Source: Dryas octopetala (taxonomy: Eukaryota; Streptophyta; Magnoliopsida; Rosales; Rosaceae). Taken from it: 64,000 nucleotides of DNA. The notes beneath the pieces were generated by a model that saw only the letters and a list, made by a program, of their open reading frames with translations, searched no databases and was not told where the DNA came from. A program made the position numbers and the translations under genes. Positions 23,292 through 34,057 of the stretch are shown here, in pieces; the stretch's first letter is position 1; each line of letters opens with the position of its first letter. The stretch spans positions 6,489,409 to 6,553,408 of the forward strand of contig OY992839.1 in assembly GCA_963921425.1 (NCBI GenBank), in the 5' to 3' direction.

Positions 23292-23690
23292 TCAGATCAT
23301 TGGTTTCTCCAACAGGGCTGAAAAGTACCACTCATTTTTATTTTTTCCACGATCAAGCTTGGCACCGCATTCCATCGTAGTTTGTTAAAACCAATCCTAT
23401 CCAACATGGGAACGTAAGTTTCATTGAGCTGTGATCCAAGCAGAAGAAACGATCGAGCCAGAGGAGCCCTCCTGGCCTCAACACCCAGTATATGTCATAT
23501 AGTGTGAACTCAAGCATGTTATCGGGAATCCAGTTGCTGAGAACATGCACTGAATGCACAATATCCAGAGTGTTTTCGAATAATGGAAGCCTGTGGGAGA
23601 CACTGAGATGAATTGGGATCAAGCCCCGTGATGCAAGGAAGCTGTTGAATGGACAGCTTATTAAATACAAAACTATGGTCACTATATAGT
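23292..23690 (-). pseudogene. SAM-dependent methyltransferase, C-terminal pseudogene
   Basis: Reads FNSFLASRGLIPIHLSVSHR, then LPLFENTLDIVHSVHVLSNW and VLRPGGLLWLDRFFCL, the C-terminal half of a plant AdoMet-dependent methyltransferase family; the acidic LDIVHS and VLRPGG segments correspond to its motif II/III region. A missing base near 23,436 shifts the frame to GSQLNETYVPMLDRIGF and NKLRWNA. A second shift near 23,365 gives GAKLDRG and NEWYFSALLEKPMI with a stop at 23,292. The N-terminal SAM-binding GxGxG part is absent. Two frameshifts plus truncation make it non-functional. Confidence 0.8.
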
Positions 23691-23706
23691 TCAAACCCAA
23701 AACCAA

Positions 23707-24419
23707 ATTAAATACAAATTATTGAATAAGGAAAAAAGTCATTACAGAAAGAAAGAATGACTAACTGGAAGAGAACCCAGGTGGTCGCCGGCCTCGATTC
23801 CGCCGGAAAAGAAGTCAACGCCGGCGAGCTCTCTTTCCGGGTTTTGACTCGATTCGTCCCCGTCGGTGACTGGATGGACGATCGGCGGCCATGGAGAGAG
23901 AGAGGAGAAGGAGGCGAGTCGTATGGTGGTGGTCTCGCCGCCATCCCTCGTCGGACGGCGTCGCACCAAGGAGAGAGAGAAGAGAGAAGTCGGGGGGTGA
24001 GGAGAGAGAATGAGAGAGTGATTCTGAATATGGGTTTACTTAACTCACAGTGGCAAGCCAAAAAGCGAATTACCAAAGAGAGCAGACCAACCCAGATAAA
24101 GAGATCGTAAATGACAAAAAGGGGCCCAACTAACCCCATTAATTACAATGAGAAGCAACTGAAATAAAAAAATAGAGTGGCACAAAAGTCTTTTCAGTGA
24201 ACAAAATACTGTTCCTAAGCTACAGTAAACCGAATATTCTCTTTTAGAATATATGGAATTTAATTATGAGTTTTTGGAAACAAAAAAATAAAAATTTCTT
24301 TTTTTCCCTTTCATCTTCCTCGGAATTAAATAGGATTGATCATTGACGGATGTGATAATTAATTTTGTGATTCGTGGCATTAAAAATTTGTTATTTGTGA
24401 CAATTCTTGTTAGATCTTT
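23707..24419. other. GC-rich island, origin unclear
   Basis: 23,750-24,010 is markedly GC-rich (many CGCCGG words) and has GA-rich stretches, unlike its surroundings. On the minus strand an open frame contains MAARPPPYDSPPSPLS, and a possible donor lies near 23,765. It could be a leader or first exon, or the LTR of a lost retroelement. I do not recognise it. Confidence 0.3.
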
Positions 24420-24930
24420 TCTTTGAGAAAATAAAATTATTCCATCATCAACATTAATTAACTAATTATTACAAGAAAATAAGTTCTCTAGAAACGTGTA
24501 TACATACAATCATGAGTCCATGACCAATATGAACATAAACATTTGTAACATAATTTGTTTCCTAATATGTCTAAACAATTTAAAAACCTATGAAATTTAA
24601 CAGTATAAAACTAAATGCCTATTACGAATATGACGTGCCATCTTACTTTGAAACGTGTTCTAACATGAGTCTTTTCTGTATCGTGTAGGACTATATGGGA
24701 AGATGCATCCTGACACTCACTAGGGTTATATTAGAAGGGGAATACCAAGACTCTTTACCCCTAGACGGGGCCAAATCCGGGAAACTGAATTTGAGTCTTA
24801 AGTGGATGCCACAATCAATTTACCGTGATTTCCGATGGATTGCTGTGGTATGGCTAACAGTAAATTGAAGATGTATTATCCGCCCAGAGATGTATACAAA
24901 GAACACCAGAGACACCATATTACTTTGATT
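24420..24930 (+). repeat. Duplicated block beta, first half
   Basis: Matches 42,720-43,210 closely. In that other copy the sequence runs on without a break into what is found here at 28,430-29,290. So block beta is split in this copy, with block alpha and the D gene in the gap. Confidence 0.85.
24689..24868 (+). pseudogene. Last exon of a C2-domain (synaptotagmin-like) gene, copy 1
   Basis: After a GTGTAG acceptor it reads DYMGRCILTLTRVILEGEY, QDSLPLDGAKSGKLNLSLKW and MPQS. This is the C-terminal end of a plant membrane-anchored C2 protein: strand 7-8 of a Ca2+/lipid-binding C2 domain ending '.GKL.L.LKW.PQ'. One extra T after CGTGATT removes the normal stop and adds unrelated residues up to 24,868. 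The rest of the gene is absent. The copy at 42,984 keeps the expected stop. Confidence 0.7.
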
Positions 24931-24944
24931 TAATTTAGGGTTTG

Positions 24945-25766
24945 TTTGTCTGATGGATTCCTTTGATATTTCTCCTTCTATTTTCCCTTGACCAAACTTT
25001 TTCCATCTTTCAATATTGTGATTAAATTCTGGGTTTACTATAATCCCTCCACCATATAGAGCTTCTAGGGGCTCCACCAAGCACTGTTTGATCAAAATTG
25101 TAGAAAAAGGTATATTGAAATTTGCTTTTAGCTATGTGCATTTTCAACAATGTTTCATAAGCTTGTTGAAGCTAGTATTTATTATAATCAAGTCACTAGT
25201 AACTTGATGATATCCTAATATCTTTCTATAGTTTTAGCCTCCACACAACACATTATAAAGAATTTGGATCTTTTGAGATCGAGTTTAGAGTGTAAGATGT
25301 GAGAGCTGAGTCTTTGGTGTTTTTGAGATTTTCTATATATATTGAGAATTGGGTTAAGCGGAAACCAAAGCCATGCATTGAGTTTAGTCTTGATTGATTG
25401 TAATTAGCTGTAATCACCTCAGTTGACTTTGCCTTGTGAACATTGTAAACATTGTAATTGTCAGTGATGAATAAATATCATCAAATTTTCAACTCGTACA
25501 ACAATTTGTCTTTTTACTCTACCATAAAAAATGAAAAAAAAAAAAAAACAATTTGTCTTTTTATTCAGAAATTATCATTTTGGATGACAAAGTGTTAAAT
25601 CCAATTAAAGAAGCAAAAGCAAAATTGTGATGAGTATAGGAGTAGAATATTCTTGCCTCTGTTGTTATTGAGTAGTTATAGAAAGATGCATGGATGCCAT
25701 GCCCTGTAATGTTGAAATTAAAGGTTTACATTAGCAAGAACTCATATGACAGAAAACATTGACTAT

Positions 25767-25805
<39 letters not shown>

Positions 25806-25856
25806 CAAAATGCATGAAAGCAATAAACTGGTCCAAGCTTCAGTGAACATCTTCAT
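24945..25856 (-). pseudogene. GH10 xylanase pseudogene 2 (5' part)
   Basis: Second copy of the broken xylanase at 6409. Exon 1 starts at 25,856 (MKMFTEAWTSLLLSCIL), exon 2 is 25,657-25,703 and exon 3 runs from 25,083 to about 24,945. Exon 2 ends in the same GC donor. Compared with gene A, exon 3 has lost about 35 bases (around 24,949), and with the apparent donor at 25,805 the exon 1 phase no longer matches exon 2. Intron 2 carries the same unrelated insert as pseudogene 1 (about 25,195-25,545), so the insertion predates the duplication. Confidence 0.85.
25771..25802. repeat. (GA)n microsatellite in xylanase pseudogene 2
   Basis: About 16 GA units directly 3' of the signal-peptide exon on the minus strand, longer than in pseudogene 1. 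Confidence 0.95.
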
Positions 25857-26714
25857 CACTTCAGGAACCACTCTACAGAACAATCTACCTCTAAATGCAA
25901 TAGCCGTGTGGTTGAGGGATATGGTATTTATGATATGTACAACAGGAACTGTGCAGTGATGTGCTATATTTCCAAAAGCTTTGCAAATTTTATTTATCTG
26001 CCTTTTGGTTTGGTGCTCTCTCTTTTTGCCAAGTGGTTGAGCTGTGATTTTCCAAAGCCTGCTCGTTCTGATCAACATATATATAGTATGCAATTTTAAT
26101 TACCAAATTTAGACATTCATCTTCTGATTGTCGTTTATGCTAATGAATTCATAACATTAGCAGATTAAGTTTTAAGTAGTGAATGGCCAAAAAAAAAAAT
26201 AGTTTTAAGTAGTGAATGCTTAAGTCTAAACAAAAAATAATGAGAGTTTGAAATCTTGTCATTCACCATCTCAAGTTTGTCATAATTAAGTAGCCTAACA
26301 TATTACTTAAATATACATAATTAGGGCATGTGATTGAAAGATACTACATAGGTTTAACAAATTTTAATGTACATATAAAGACAACCTGCAAACATTAATG
26401 ATAGATCACTGTTTAGTTGCAGATTCTCATGATGTCCTGTGAGTCTGCTTCAGTGATGCATTAAAGAGCTGTGAATTTGTGATTGTTAGGTAAAGAAAAT
26501 TAATTAACAAGGGACCAAACTCTCATATACTAACAGTAAATTGGTTTGGAGCCTAGTGGTGTCTGAACTTTGAATCAGGATTGATATGTCTAAATTTTGG
26601 TGTGTCTTATCGAAAGAGGCCATCTCCATTTTTGAAATTTTTTTTTTTTCATTGATGTTATGATAGCGCCATTTCTGTTCTCCATCTTTTCAAACACCAG
26701 AACGGAAATGTTGC

Positions 26715-28305
26715 AAGAGAAGCAAGGAAAACACTGTTTTGTTTACCATGTTCGACCAAGTTGGAAACACTAAGAACAAAAAAAAAAAAAATTTACTACG
26801 CAAAGCACTTTTTTTGAAAGCCAAACACTATTAAAAGCACTACTTTAATGTTAAAATACTTAGATTGTTGATCGCCAAACAACAAAATACTTCTTTGTAA
26901 AAGAAGCTAAAAGAAGAAGCACAACAGAATAAAAGTACTTATGAAAAGCACTCACAAACAGGCTTCAACATATTAGTTCTCCTCGCAAAGGAAACACCCA
27001 ACACCCGTTCCCTTAGAAGCATGATATCCGGCAGCCTCCTCCTTAAGAACTCCTTGTGTCACTAAGGCGGGGCGGAGGCATCGTCTTCAGCCATTCCCAA
27101 TGCTTCTCAAAGTCAAATGCCTCTTGTTTAGCTGCAGCCTCACGACTAATGTCACTTTCCAACACCTTTTGACGGACATGCTCGAGATACTCCTCCTCCT
27201 CCGGAGTGAGGAGCCGCTGTTTTGGAGAACAGGGACTATATCCACGGGGCATCGACGCAGTGAGGAAAGGATCGGGAGAATTCGTATAAAAAGCCAGTAG
27301 CTTTTTATACACTGCAAACCAATCAGTCTTCTCCGGATATTGATCTGCCTTCTCCACCTTCGGGTTGTTATCTTGTGCTAGTGAGTTATAACTGGAACCA
27401 AGAGAAGACACAGAAGCAGTAGCGACTCCCTTAGAAGCATTATTACCAGCAGCCTCCATCGATCCTATATATATGTGGTATATACAATATTCTTATACAT
27501 GCATGGTTCTCAGAAGTATTCAATTCTAAAATTAAAATTGAAAATCTTGATTCAAACCTGAAGAGAAAATTGAAGCAGACTTCACCAAACCCTTCAAACC
27601 ATCCCTCTCTGACTCTTCATCATCCTTCTGCTTCTTCTTCATCATCACCAAACTTTCATCACTGATCACAGCTTCTCTCCCAATTTTCTCAACTGGGTAT
27701 TCCAAACCAACAACTTTCTCATTCTGGGTATCACCAGAAACAACCCCAGAATCCTTCTGGATAAGATCATCAAAGGCAGGGGAGGGAGGGTCTTGCTTGC
27801 GTTTTACACCCATGGCTATGGTGTTGTGTGGAGTCTTCGGAGAGTGCCCAGCAAGAAATTAATTGGGAAAAGATTAAATTACAACAAAACGAAACGAACA
27901 AATCGACAATGAATGATGGAAGAGACTAGAGACGATGAGATCCACTGGTTCGATCGTTGCCAATTAACCCTAATTCAGAAAAGCCCCAAATAAATGGCTT
28001 CATGCATCATTTATGCTAGCTAGAACCAAACCCTAAATTAAATTAATTACAAAAAACATAAAGAAATCCAGAAGCTAGGATGGAAGAGACGAGAGAGAGA
28101 GATTACCTGGTTGCTCGGTTTGTCGTCCAAAGAAACGGACGTCGATATCAGTTACGTATGACTGTATGAGAGTCTTCTTTTCTAATTTCAGAAATATATA
28201 ATACCCTTAATACTCGGTTACAAAACCAATGATAAGCCCAGCCCAGCCCACAAACCAACGCCAGCACATAAGAACAGCTGCATGCCTCAAAAGTCAAAAC
28301 CAAGT
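26715..28305 (-). repeat. Duplicated block epsilon, copy 1 (D1 gene and leader)
   Basis: Partner of 34,065-36,595. Both copies end at the same words ('ctcaaaagtcaaaaccaagtc' then 'agtg'). The second copy has a ~920-bp insertion in the gene's intron. Confidence 0.85.
27043..27813 (-). CDS. Unrecognised two-exon gene D1, 225 residues
   Basis: I do not recognise this protein. Exon 1 (27,558-27,813) starts MGVKRKQDPPSPAFDDLIQ, has a Lys/Asp/Glu-rich stretch MKKKQKDDEESERD, and ends TCTTCAG|GTTTG. A 93-bp intron with a TATATAG acceptor leads to exon 2 (27,043-27,464), in frame (GGA TCG ATG GAG). Exon 2 contains MEAAGNNASKG, a DWFAVYKKLLAFYTN segment and an acidic, probably helical C-terminus (TPEEEEYLEHVRQKVLES, FEKHWEWLK). 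No signal peptide or membrane segment. An untranslated exon probably lies at 28,107-28,190 (donor GTAATC). Both exons stay open and agree with copy D2, which supports a real gene. Just after the stop another frame reads EEAAGYHASKG, an echo of the exon 2 start. Confidence 0.6.
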
Positions 28306-28309
28306 CAGT

Positions 28310-29290
28310 GGATGCCACAATCAATTACCGTGATTCGTGATGGATTGCTGTGGTATGGCTAACAGTAAATTGAAGATGTATTATCCGCCCAGAGATGTAT
28401 ACAAAGAACACCAGAGACACCTTTACTCAAGTTTGTTGATTCAATAGACCTGCAAGCACTCAAATGGTGTACATAATTGTTTCATAACATGTATCATAAT
28501 GTAGTGAAGTTATAGAAGATTTATATGTACCTATCAGCTTCAGTGAGGCTACTCTTGCTTGGATTGTTAGATTATCAACCTGTGTATTCCTTGCAGGATT
28601 CTGCTTCACTTTCTCCCCTTCATGATCATCCCATCTTTTTCAGTTACATTGTGGTTTTCTTTTTGGAGATGTTGTTATGTCTGCGGATAGGACCTGACTC
28701 ATGTAAAATGCAAGTTATGTAATAGGATCAGATGCCAAAACATGAGCTTTGGGGGACTCTATTTTTTCCTTTCACGGTGTTCCATGAATATTTATTTTTG
28801 GTTTCTTCTGTGGGGTGAAGAATGGCAATTTGTCGATCTTTGCTTGGTAAATTTCATATCGGTGTACACCCAGTTTCTCCTAATAGCTTTGACTATTAAG
28901 AATCATATTGTTGGCTCAGGTTGGATGGCGGCTTATTCATATTTGTATAATAGTCAAATGATATTGACTTTTCTTGATTTAAAATGCCCTCAACTCTGCC
29001 ACAAGGGAAATGTTCTTGGTCATTCAAGACTATGCATTTGCACGTACTTTTATCTGATTGACAATCTTATTAATGCATGTGACCACCTTTGCAAGCAAAA
29101 CGTATTTAGGTGAGTGTAAGAAAATGAGAAAATAAATTTTGGAAGAACTGGCTGTGTATTGTGTTATCAAAGATTTCCATCCATATAAATATCATGAACA
29201 ATCAACCGATAGGGATCATATTACTTATTTATACGCAGTTTAAATCTCAATACAAGCCCATCCAATGTTCCCACCACCTCTGCTCTCCTC
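28310..29290 (+). repeat. Duplicated block beta, second half
   Basis: 28,310-28,420 repeats 24,805-24,915, the end of the C2 exon and its 3' flank. 28,430-29,290 matches 43,210-44,090. Plus-strand open frames of 65 and 123 codons here have no recognisable motif; they probably lie in 3' flank of the C2 gene. Confidence 0.8.
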
Positions 29291-29639
29291 ATTGAAACTA
29301 TTTGTAGCTGAGGTGTTTGACTGCTTATCAATACATCTTAATTTGCTCCGTATTTTTCCATATAATGCTTCTTCAGTTTTCGCCTCCTGTGATTTCTACC
29401 CCTGCATTACCAAAACTCATTCATGTCATATATACAGATTATAATTTTCATGAAAACAAAAAAAAATATATATATCTTCACCCCTGTCCTAGTGTCCTCC
29501 TTCCTAAATTTCATAAATGGCCATAGTTGTATCACAACTGTTCAGTGCCAAATCAGCAAGGGGGTATTGTGTATACAGAAAACACGCATTTCTTGGCTTT
29601 GGCACCAGCAACATAAATGGTAATGACTATACTCACCAG

Positions 29640-30796
29640 TACGTACTGATTGTGTAATACAAATGCATCAGTTGCCAATTTCTTCCCATCATCATTCCGG
29701 TTCCAATGGTACAATGCATGTGTCCTGTTTTGAATCTCCAGCGTAGAATGCCCATAGCTGGCTTCTCCGAACGCAGAGTAATCTGGTTGTGGATGTCTAA
29801 ACCTACAGAAACCATGGAACAATTGTTAGACCTGACTATCCTCTGCACAAAAAGAATTTGAATTCCTTGCAGACTGCAATATGAGAACTTCCATGCAATT
29901 TCACCCACCTTTCCTTGTTAACAAAAGCAAAAATCATAACAAAAAATAGAAATAAAGTTCTTACCTTCCAGCAAGACCTTCTTGGTTCCTTCCATCTCCA
30001 ACAGTTATGTAGACAGGAGCTGATTTGTCTGGTATGGGGTACTGGTCACCACTTGTTATGTACTTTGTAGTGTATATTTGAGATTCTATACTGAAAAGGG
30101 TGAAATAAAAACATGAATCTCATGCATATATGAAGATGGATGGAATGATGGACACCAAATAAACTATATCATATTATATAGTGTGGGAAGACAGGAAAAC
30201 ATAAAAGTTATCTTTCATAAGCATGAACATGCCCAGCAAACACCACATCAACTTTGTAAGGAACGAACCAACGTACTCTCAAATACTACTCGCATATATG
30301 CTTTCACCTTCCATGTAATGTGCGTCATTGCTGTTGTAGATTGGAACATGCATGAGGACTATGAGCCAAGGTGTCTTTTCCCTGTCAACCCTTGAAAATT
30401 CTTCTTTCATCCACCTCCATTGAGGCGTGTATTTCACTGATGACAAAGTTATCAGCATTAAAAGAAAAAAGAGAAAAAAAGTCTTTTGGCAAGCCTTAAT
30501 GGTTAATTTCATAAGACGGAAGCATCAGCATATGGGATTCCAATCATTTTTTCCTTAAACAAAAGTGAAAGTTGTAGTACAAGCAGCAGTAAATTCTACA
30601 GGTATAGAATAAACTCAATTCACACATATGCAAGTGTGGGAATGTAAAGTTACCAAATGGAGAATAATATATTGGATAGCACAATTATATGAGCAGATGC
30701 ACGTCTGATGGCATACCAAAGAGGATTGGTACTATTGGACGCATAATAAGGAGTTGCACACCGCTGAAGATAGTTTTTGAATGGAATAACTTCCCC
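29640..30796 (-). pseudogene. Purple acid phosphatase pseudogene 1
   Basis: Four exons of a plant high-molecular-weight purple acid phosphatase are legible: 30,654-30,796 ([27 protein letters not shown]), 30,21x-30,436 ([34 protein letters not shown], then AGHVHAYE in another frame), 29,965-30,091 (YRISNIHYK, then TSGDQYPIPDKSAPVYITVG) and about 29,640-29,808 (HPQPDYSAFGEASYGHSTLE, FVLHNQY). MHVPIYNS and GHVHAYE hold metal-ligand histidines. Frame is broken by five 4-base insertions (near 29,642, 30,059, 30,274, 30,296 and 30,669), and the donor after HAYER is deleted. The N-terminal fibronectin-like domain and first metal motifs are absent. Confidence 0.85.
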
Positions 30797-31085
30797 CTTG
30801 CATATGCAAAAAGTAACATTTTTTAGGTTGAACTGTTAACAGGATATGAGTTTTGAACACAAAATCATGTATACTTATACATCTTAGAGACCTATCCAAA
30901 TGAAAAAACTGATGAAAATTTGGATATGTTTTAACAGGGATAACTGTCAAAATTAAAAATCTTACACAAGTAATCTGCTATTCTTTTAATTTTTTATTTT
31001 TTAACCAATATAGCTAGCAAAAGTATGATGCTGAATGGTTTTTAGGTATTTCTTTCTTTCAGAAATGAGAGCATAAAAATGTAAC
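30105..31085 (-). repeat. Duplicated block delta, copy 1
   Basis: Matches 38,693-39,706 in the same orientation, covering two exons of the phosphatase pseudogene and upstream intron sequence. Both copies diverge abruptly after 'gagagcataaaaatgta'. Confidence 0.85.
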
Positions 31086-31207
31086 ATAAGCATAACATGG
31101 TACAAAGGGTGGAAAAAACAAAAACTTTATCTAATAAAGTTCTAGCTAGGTTCACAGAATGAGAGCAAAGGATGCAGTAACAACATTACTTTGTGAACGG
31201 TCCAAGG

Positions 31208-31894
31208 CAGGGGCGGATTTTGTTTGTATATATTTATTAAATGAAAACTAAGCCCCCTCTGATAAATGACCAAAAGCCCCATGTATTGTTTTAAAAAAAA
31301 AAAGCATTACTGATCATTCTTTTGAAATAACGAACTAGAGAGACATAGTCAACTTCAATTTGCTGCAAATATGTTGTTTAATAACTTCAGTTTTCATTTT
31401 CTATAAATACGTACTTAGGTATGAAGCATTTGCATCTATATTAAGTTCTGTACATAGGGAATTTAGAGGAAATGTGTAAACGCTGCTGAAATTTCTTTGG
31501 ATAATAAAAGTACTCAAGATAAAACAGTACGTTACACAGTAATAGATTGTTTAGGCTTTTTGACAATTATAATTGAATTGAAATATGGTAGGTTGCACAA
31601 CTGGATGGGTGATGAGTGGTTGAGCGATAGCATGGGTTGTATATATAGAGAATGATATCTTGGAGGAGATTGATAATGATACAATCATGAAAACATTTCA
31701 AAAGATGAAAACTCGTAGAGGTCAATTATAAATTCATGTATGAAGTATGAAGTATGAACTTTATAAATAAAATTAATATTTGAATTTTTGTGGTAATTGT
31801 AATGCTATATAGTTTTTATTATCTTTGTTATTTTTAATCTTTTAAAAAAATATTTAGAAGCCCCCCCTGGACTAATTTCCAGAATCCGCCGCTG
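31208..31894. mobile_element. Non-autonomous hAT-type element, 687 bp
   Basis: The element begins CAGGGGCGGATTTTG and ends with the inverted CAGAATCCGCCGCTG (13 of 15 bases match). It is flanked by an exact 8-bp duplication GTCCAAGG (31,200-31,207 and 31,895-31,902). CAGGG ends plus an 8-bp target duplication are hallmarks of the hAT superfamily. No transposase frame inside, so it depends on an enzyme made elsewhere. Confidence 0.9.
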
Positions 31895-31902
31895 GTCCAA
31901 GG

Positions 31903-32614
31903 TGTATTCACTGTTTAAGTATGTTAAACAAAGAGATAGATTTCAGCTATGGCCTCGTAGTTTCTATAAACAGTGGATAGTTGTGGATCCAAATTTTTAT
32001 TCCGAGTAGTTGTTTGTAGAAAACAAATTTTCCATTCTCTTTTTACGTTGGGAGTTCGAGGTGAAGTTGCAGGTCTTGATTTTAGTTAGCTTCTGCCCTT
32101 CATCCACATCGCTTTACATTTTTTGTCAGAATATTGTTTTTGTAATTGAAGCATCTATGGTGGCATGTTCTTGATTTTTTATTTATTTATAGTTTGATAC
32201 TAGCGTAAGGGTGTAAGTATAACTTGAATAATTTGTGTCTAGTACGTGTTTTTGAGGGGAAAAACTTGTATTGGAGTAATGAGGCTCTGTTAGTTTTTAT
32301 AGCTCAGTAGTTCTCTATCTCTTAAGAAAACATGTAAACACGCTCATACATTTTTGCAAAAATTTAAGCACAAAATTGTCCATCAAATCATCGATGTTTG
32401 CCGAACCTGCATTTATACTTCACAAGTTATGAATCCAGAATTTAATAATCACCGGTACATGATGCCCGAAATTCATACCCACATTTTTTATTGTACTTTT
32501 CATTTTTATAGGAAACGTAAAAAAGATGAAGTGAACTTCGGTGATGAGTGATGACATTATAAATCTACCCCTAAAGCCTACGATAACTGAACTCAACATG
32601 CACAAACGTATTTC
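31903..32614. other. Intergenic, nothing recognised
   Basis: AT-rich, no gene or repeat that I can name. Confidence 0.4.
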
Positions 32615-32636
32615 AATTCTCATCAAGATTCACTTA

Positions 32637-33018
32637 AAGATTAATATAACCTCAACCCCAAGTTTTGGCTTTCAGTTGCAGCACAATATGTTTTTCATTA
32701 ACATAAATATTTGTATATACACTTGTATGTCAAATAGATTCAAAGTTGGAGGCTAACTAAACGTACATCCAGATATAGGCCATCTGTACATTAGGGTTAT
32801 TCCATCCAGAAATTTTGGCCCCTTTCTCTTTCTATATGGAATTATTATTAACCTGTACACAAAGCTATCCACGCAGATAGCAGGCTATTTACATCATATC
32901 TGACAAATCTTCCAATCTATTCTGGCACGAAAGCTGACTAGATTGGGGAGGGCAGCTGACTGAAGCTTCCTGATTTCAGGAGCGGTCACCTTGCAAGACT
33001 CCAAGGTCAGTGAACGTA
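32637..33018 (-). pseudogene. Tail of a leucine-rich-repeat (RNI-like) gene
   Basis: The minus strand reads LTLESCKVTAPEIRKLQSAA then LPNLVSFR from 33,010, matching the C-terminus of a plant intracellular LRR family (Arabidopsis At1g15740-like proteins end in a similar SCKVT...LPNLVSFRPE). The normal PE-stop is lost; ARIDWKICQI follows to a stop at 32,894. The remainder (32,637-32,893) may be its 3' flank. The piece lies exactly between two copies of a 22-bp direct repeat (32,615-32,636 and 33,019-33,040), so it looks inserted. Only the last 40 or so residues are present. Confidence 0.65.
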
Positions 33019-33064
33019 AATTCTCATCAAGATTCACTTATATATTTTGGTATTTAAATTAAAT

Positions 33065-33712
33065 TGGGAAAATTTTAGCTAAATAACTCTAACTATACCC
33101 CATGTCTCTATTCAGGACATGAATTTCACTTTATGTCAACTGAGAATTGAAACACTTATTTTGTGTTAATTAAGAACCCTATTTTTTTTATTTTTTTTTT
33201 CAGTTTTTATCTCAACTTTGGCCCAACATTGGACCTATCAAACCTCCATCAAATTCAGCAAACTTACAATGAGTTTAAAGCTATGCATCTCCTTTTTATA
33301 ACCATATAAAGATCATTCAAATCGGACATCTACAACTCCAGATAATTGGCTCCAAAGTAGGGTACCCGAAACTGTCCAATTGGACCTTTGAAGAAATATC
33401 CGAAAATTTGAACAGTTTCGGGTATCCTAGTTTGAGGCCGATTATCTAGAGTTTTAGAGGTCCGATTTAAGTGATCTTTATATAGTTGTAAAGAGGAGAT
33501 GCATATCTTTAAACCCAATATAATTTTTCTGAATTTGGTAGAGGTTTAATGGGACCAACGTCGGACCAAAGTTGAGACAAAAACTGAAAAAAAACCATAG
33601 TCCATAATTGATACAAAATGAAAATTTCAATCCTCTATTGACACAAAATAAAATTCATGTTCAGGATAGAGATCAATAGAGATCATTCCTAACGGCTTGT
33701 AGCTAAATTTCT
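33065..33712. mobile_element. Foldback (hairpin) element, family F1
   Basis: The left arm (33,065 to about 33,385) and right arm (about 33,396 to 33,712) are inverted copies at roughly 80-85% identity by eye, with almost no loop. Shared words are 'ttagcta', 'atgcatctcct', 'acccgaaactgt', 'tttttatctcaactttgg' (as 'tttttgtctcaactttgg') and 'aaattcag'. No coding capacity. The outer half of a relative is at 18,005-18,180. Confidence 0.85.
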
Positions 33713-34057
33713 TAACACTCGTCATTTTCAAAAATAAGAAAATGTTTTTGAATAGGATACCAAACAAGGCTTAACGCTCTAAGCTTCTTTATGTTTTGGT
33801 AAATAAAATGGTCTTTTGATTTGATTTGTGGTTGAAGATGTTAGATGCAAAAATGGTTTCTATTGATTCATTGGGCGCGCATTAATAGAAGTGAAGAGGG
33901 TAATTGTTGAAGAACAGTTGGAAACCCGGCAAATTTACACTTGCTTGAACTTGCAGAGAGTGAAAGAGCTCATCAACCCTCCGGTGGAATACGATGAAAT
34001 ATGAAAATCATACTAAACTAAGGTTAAACAATATGATGACATATGAAAAATTCAATT
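33713..34057. other. Spacer before the D2 block
   Basis: No gene seen. A short plus-strand stretch near 33,955-34,003 (after a TTGCAG) could read RVKELINPPVEYDE, but nothing supports it as an exon. Confidence 0.35.

Larger units (their letters stand above)
24945..27075 (+). repeat. Duplicated block alpha, copy 2
   Basis: Same-orientation partner of 6409-8520. It joins directly to the complete D1 gene at its right end, so this is probably the more ancestral junction. 25,857-26,700 inside it is flank without a gene. Confidence 0.85.

Noticed and set aside
23708..24139. 143-codon minus-strand frame in the GC-rich island
   Set aside because: Low-complexity Ser/Pro/Arg composition, no domain recognised; kept only as an unexplained island.
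28525..29113. Plus-strand frames of 65 and 123 codons in block beta
   Set aside because: The matching copy at 43,315-43,903 does not preserve the longer frame as a unit; likely 3' flank of the C2 gene.
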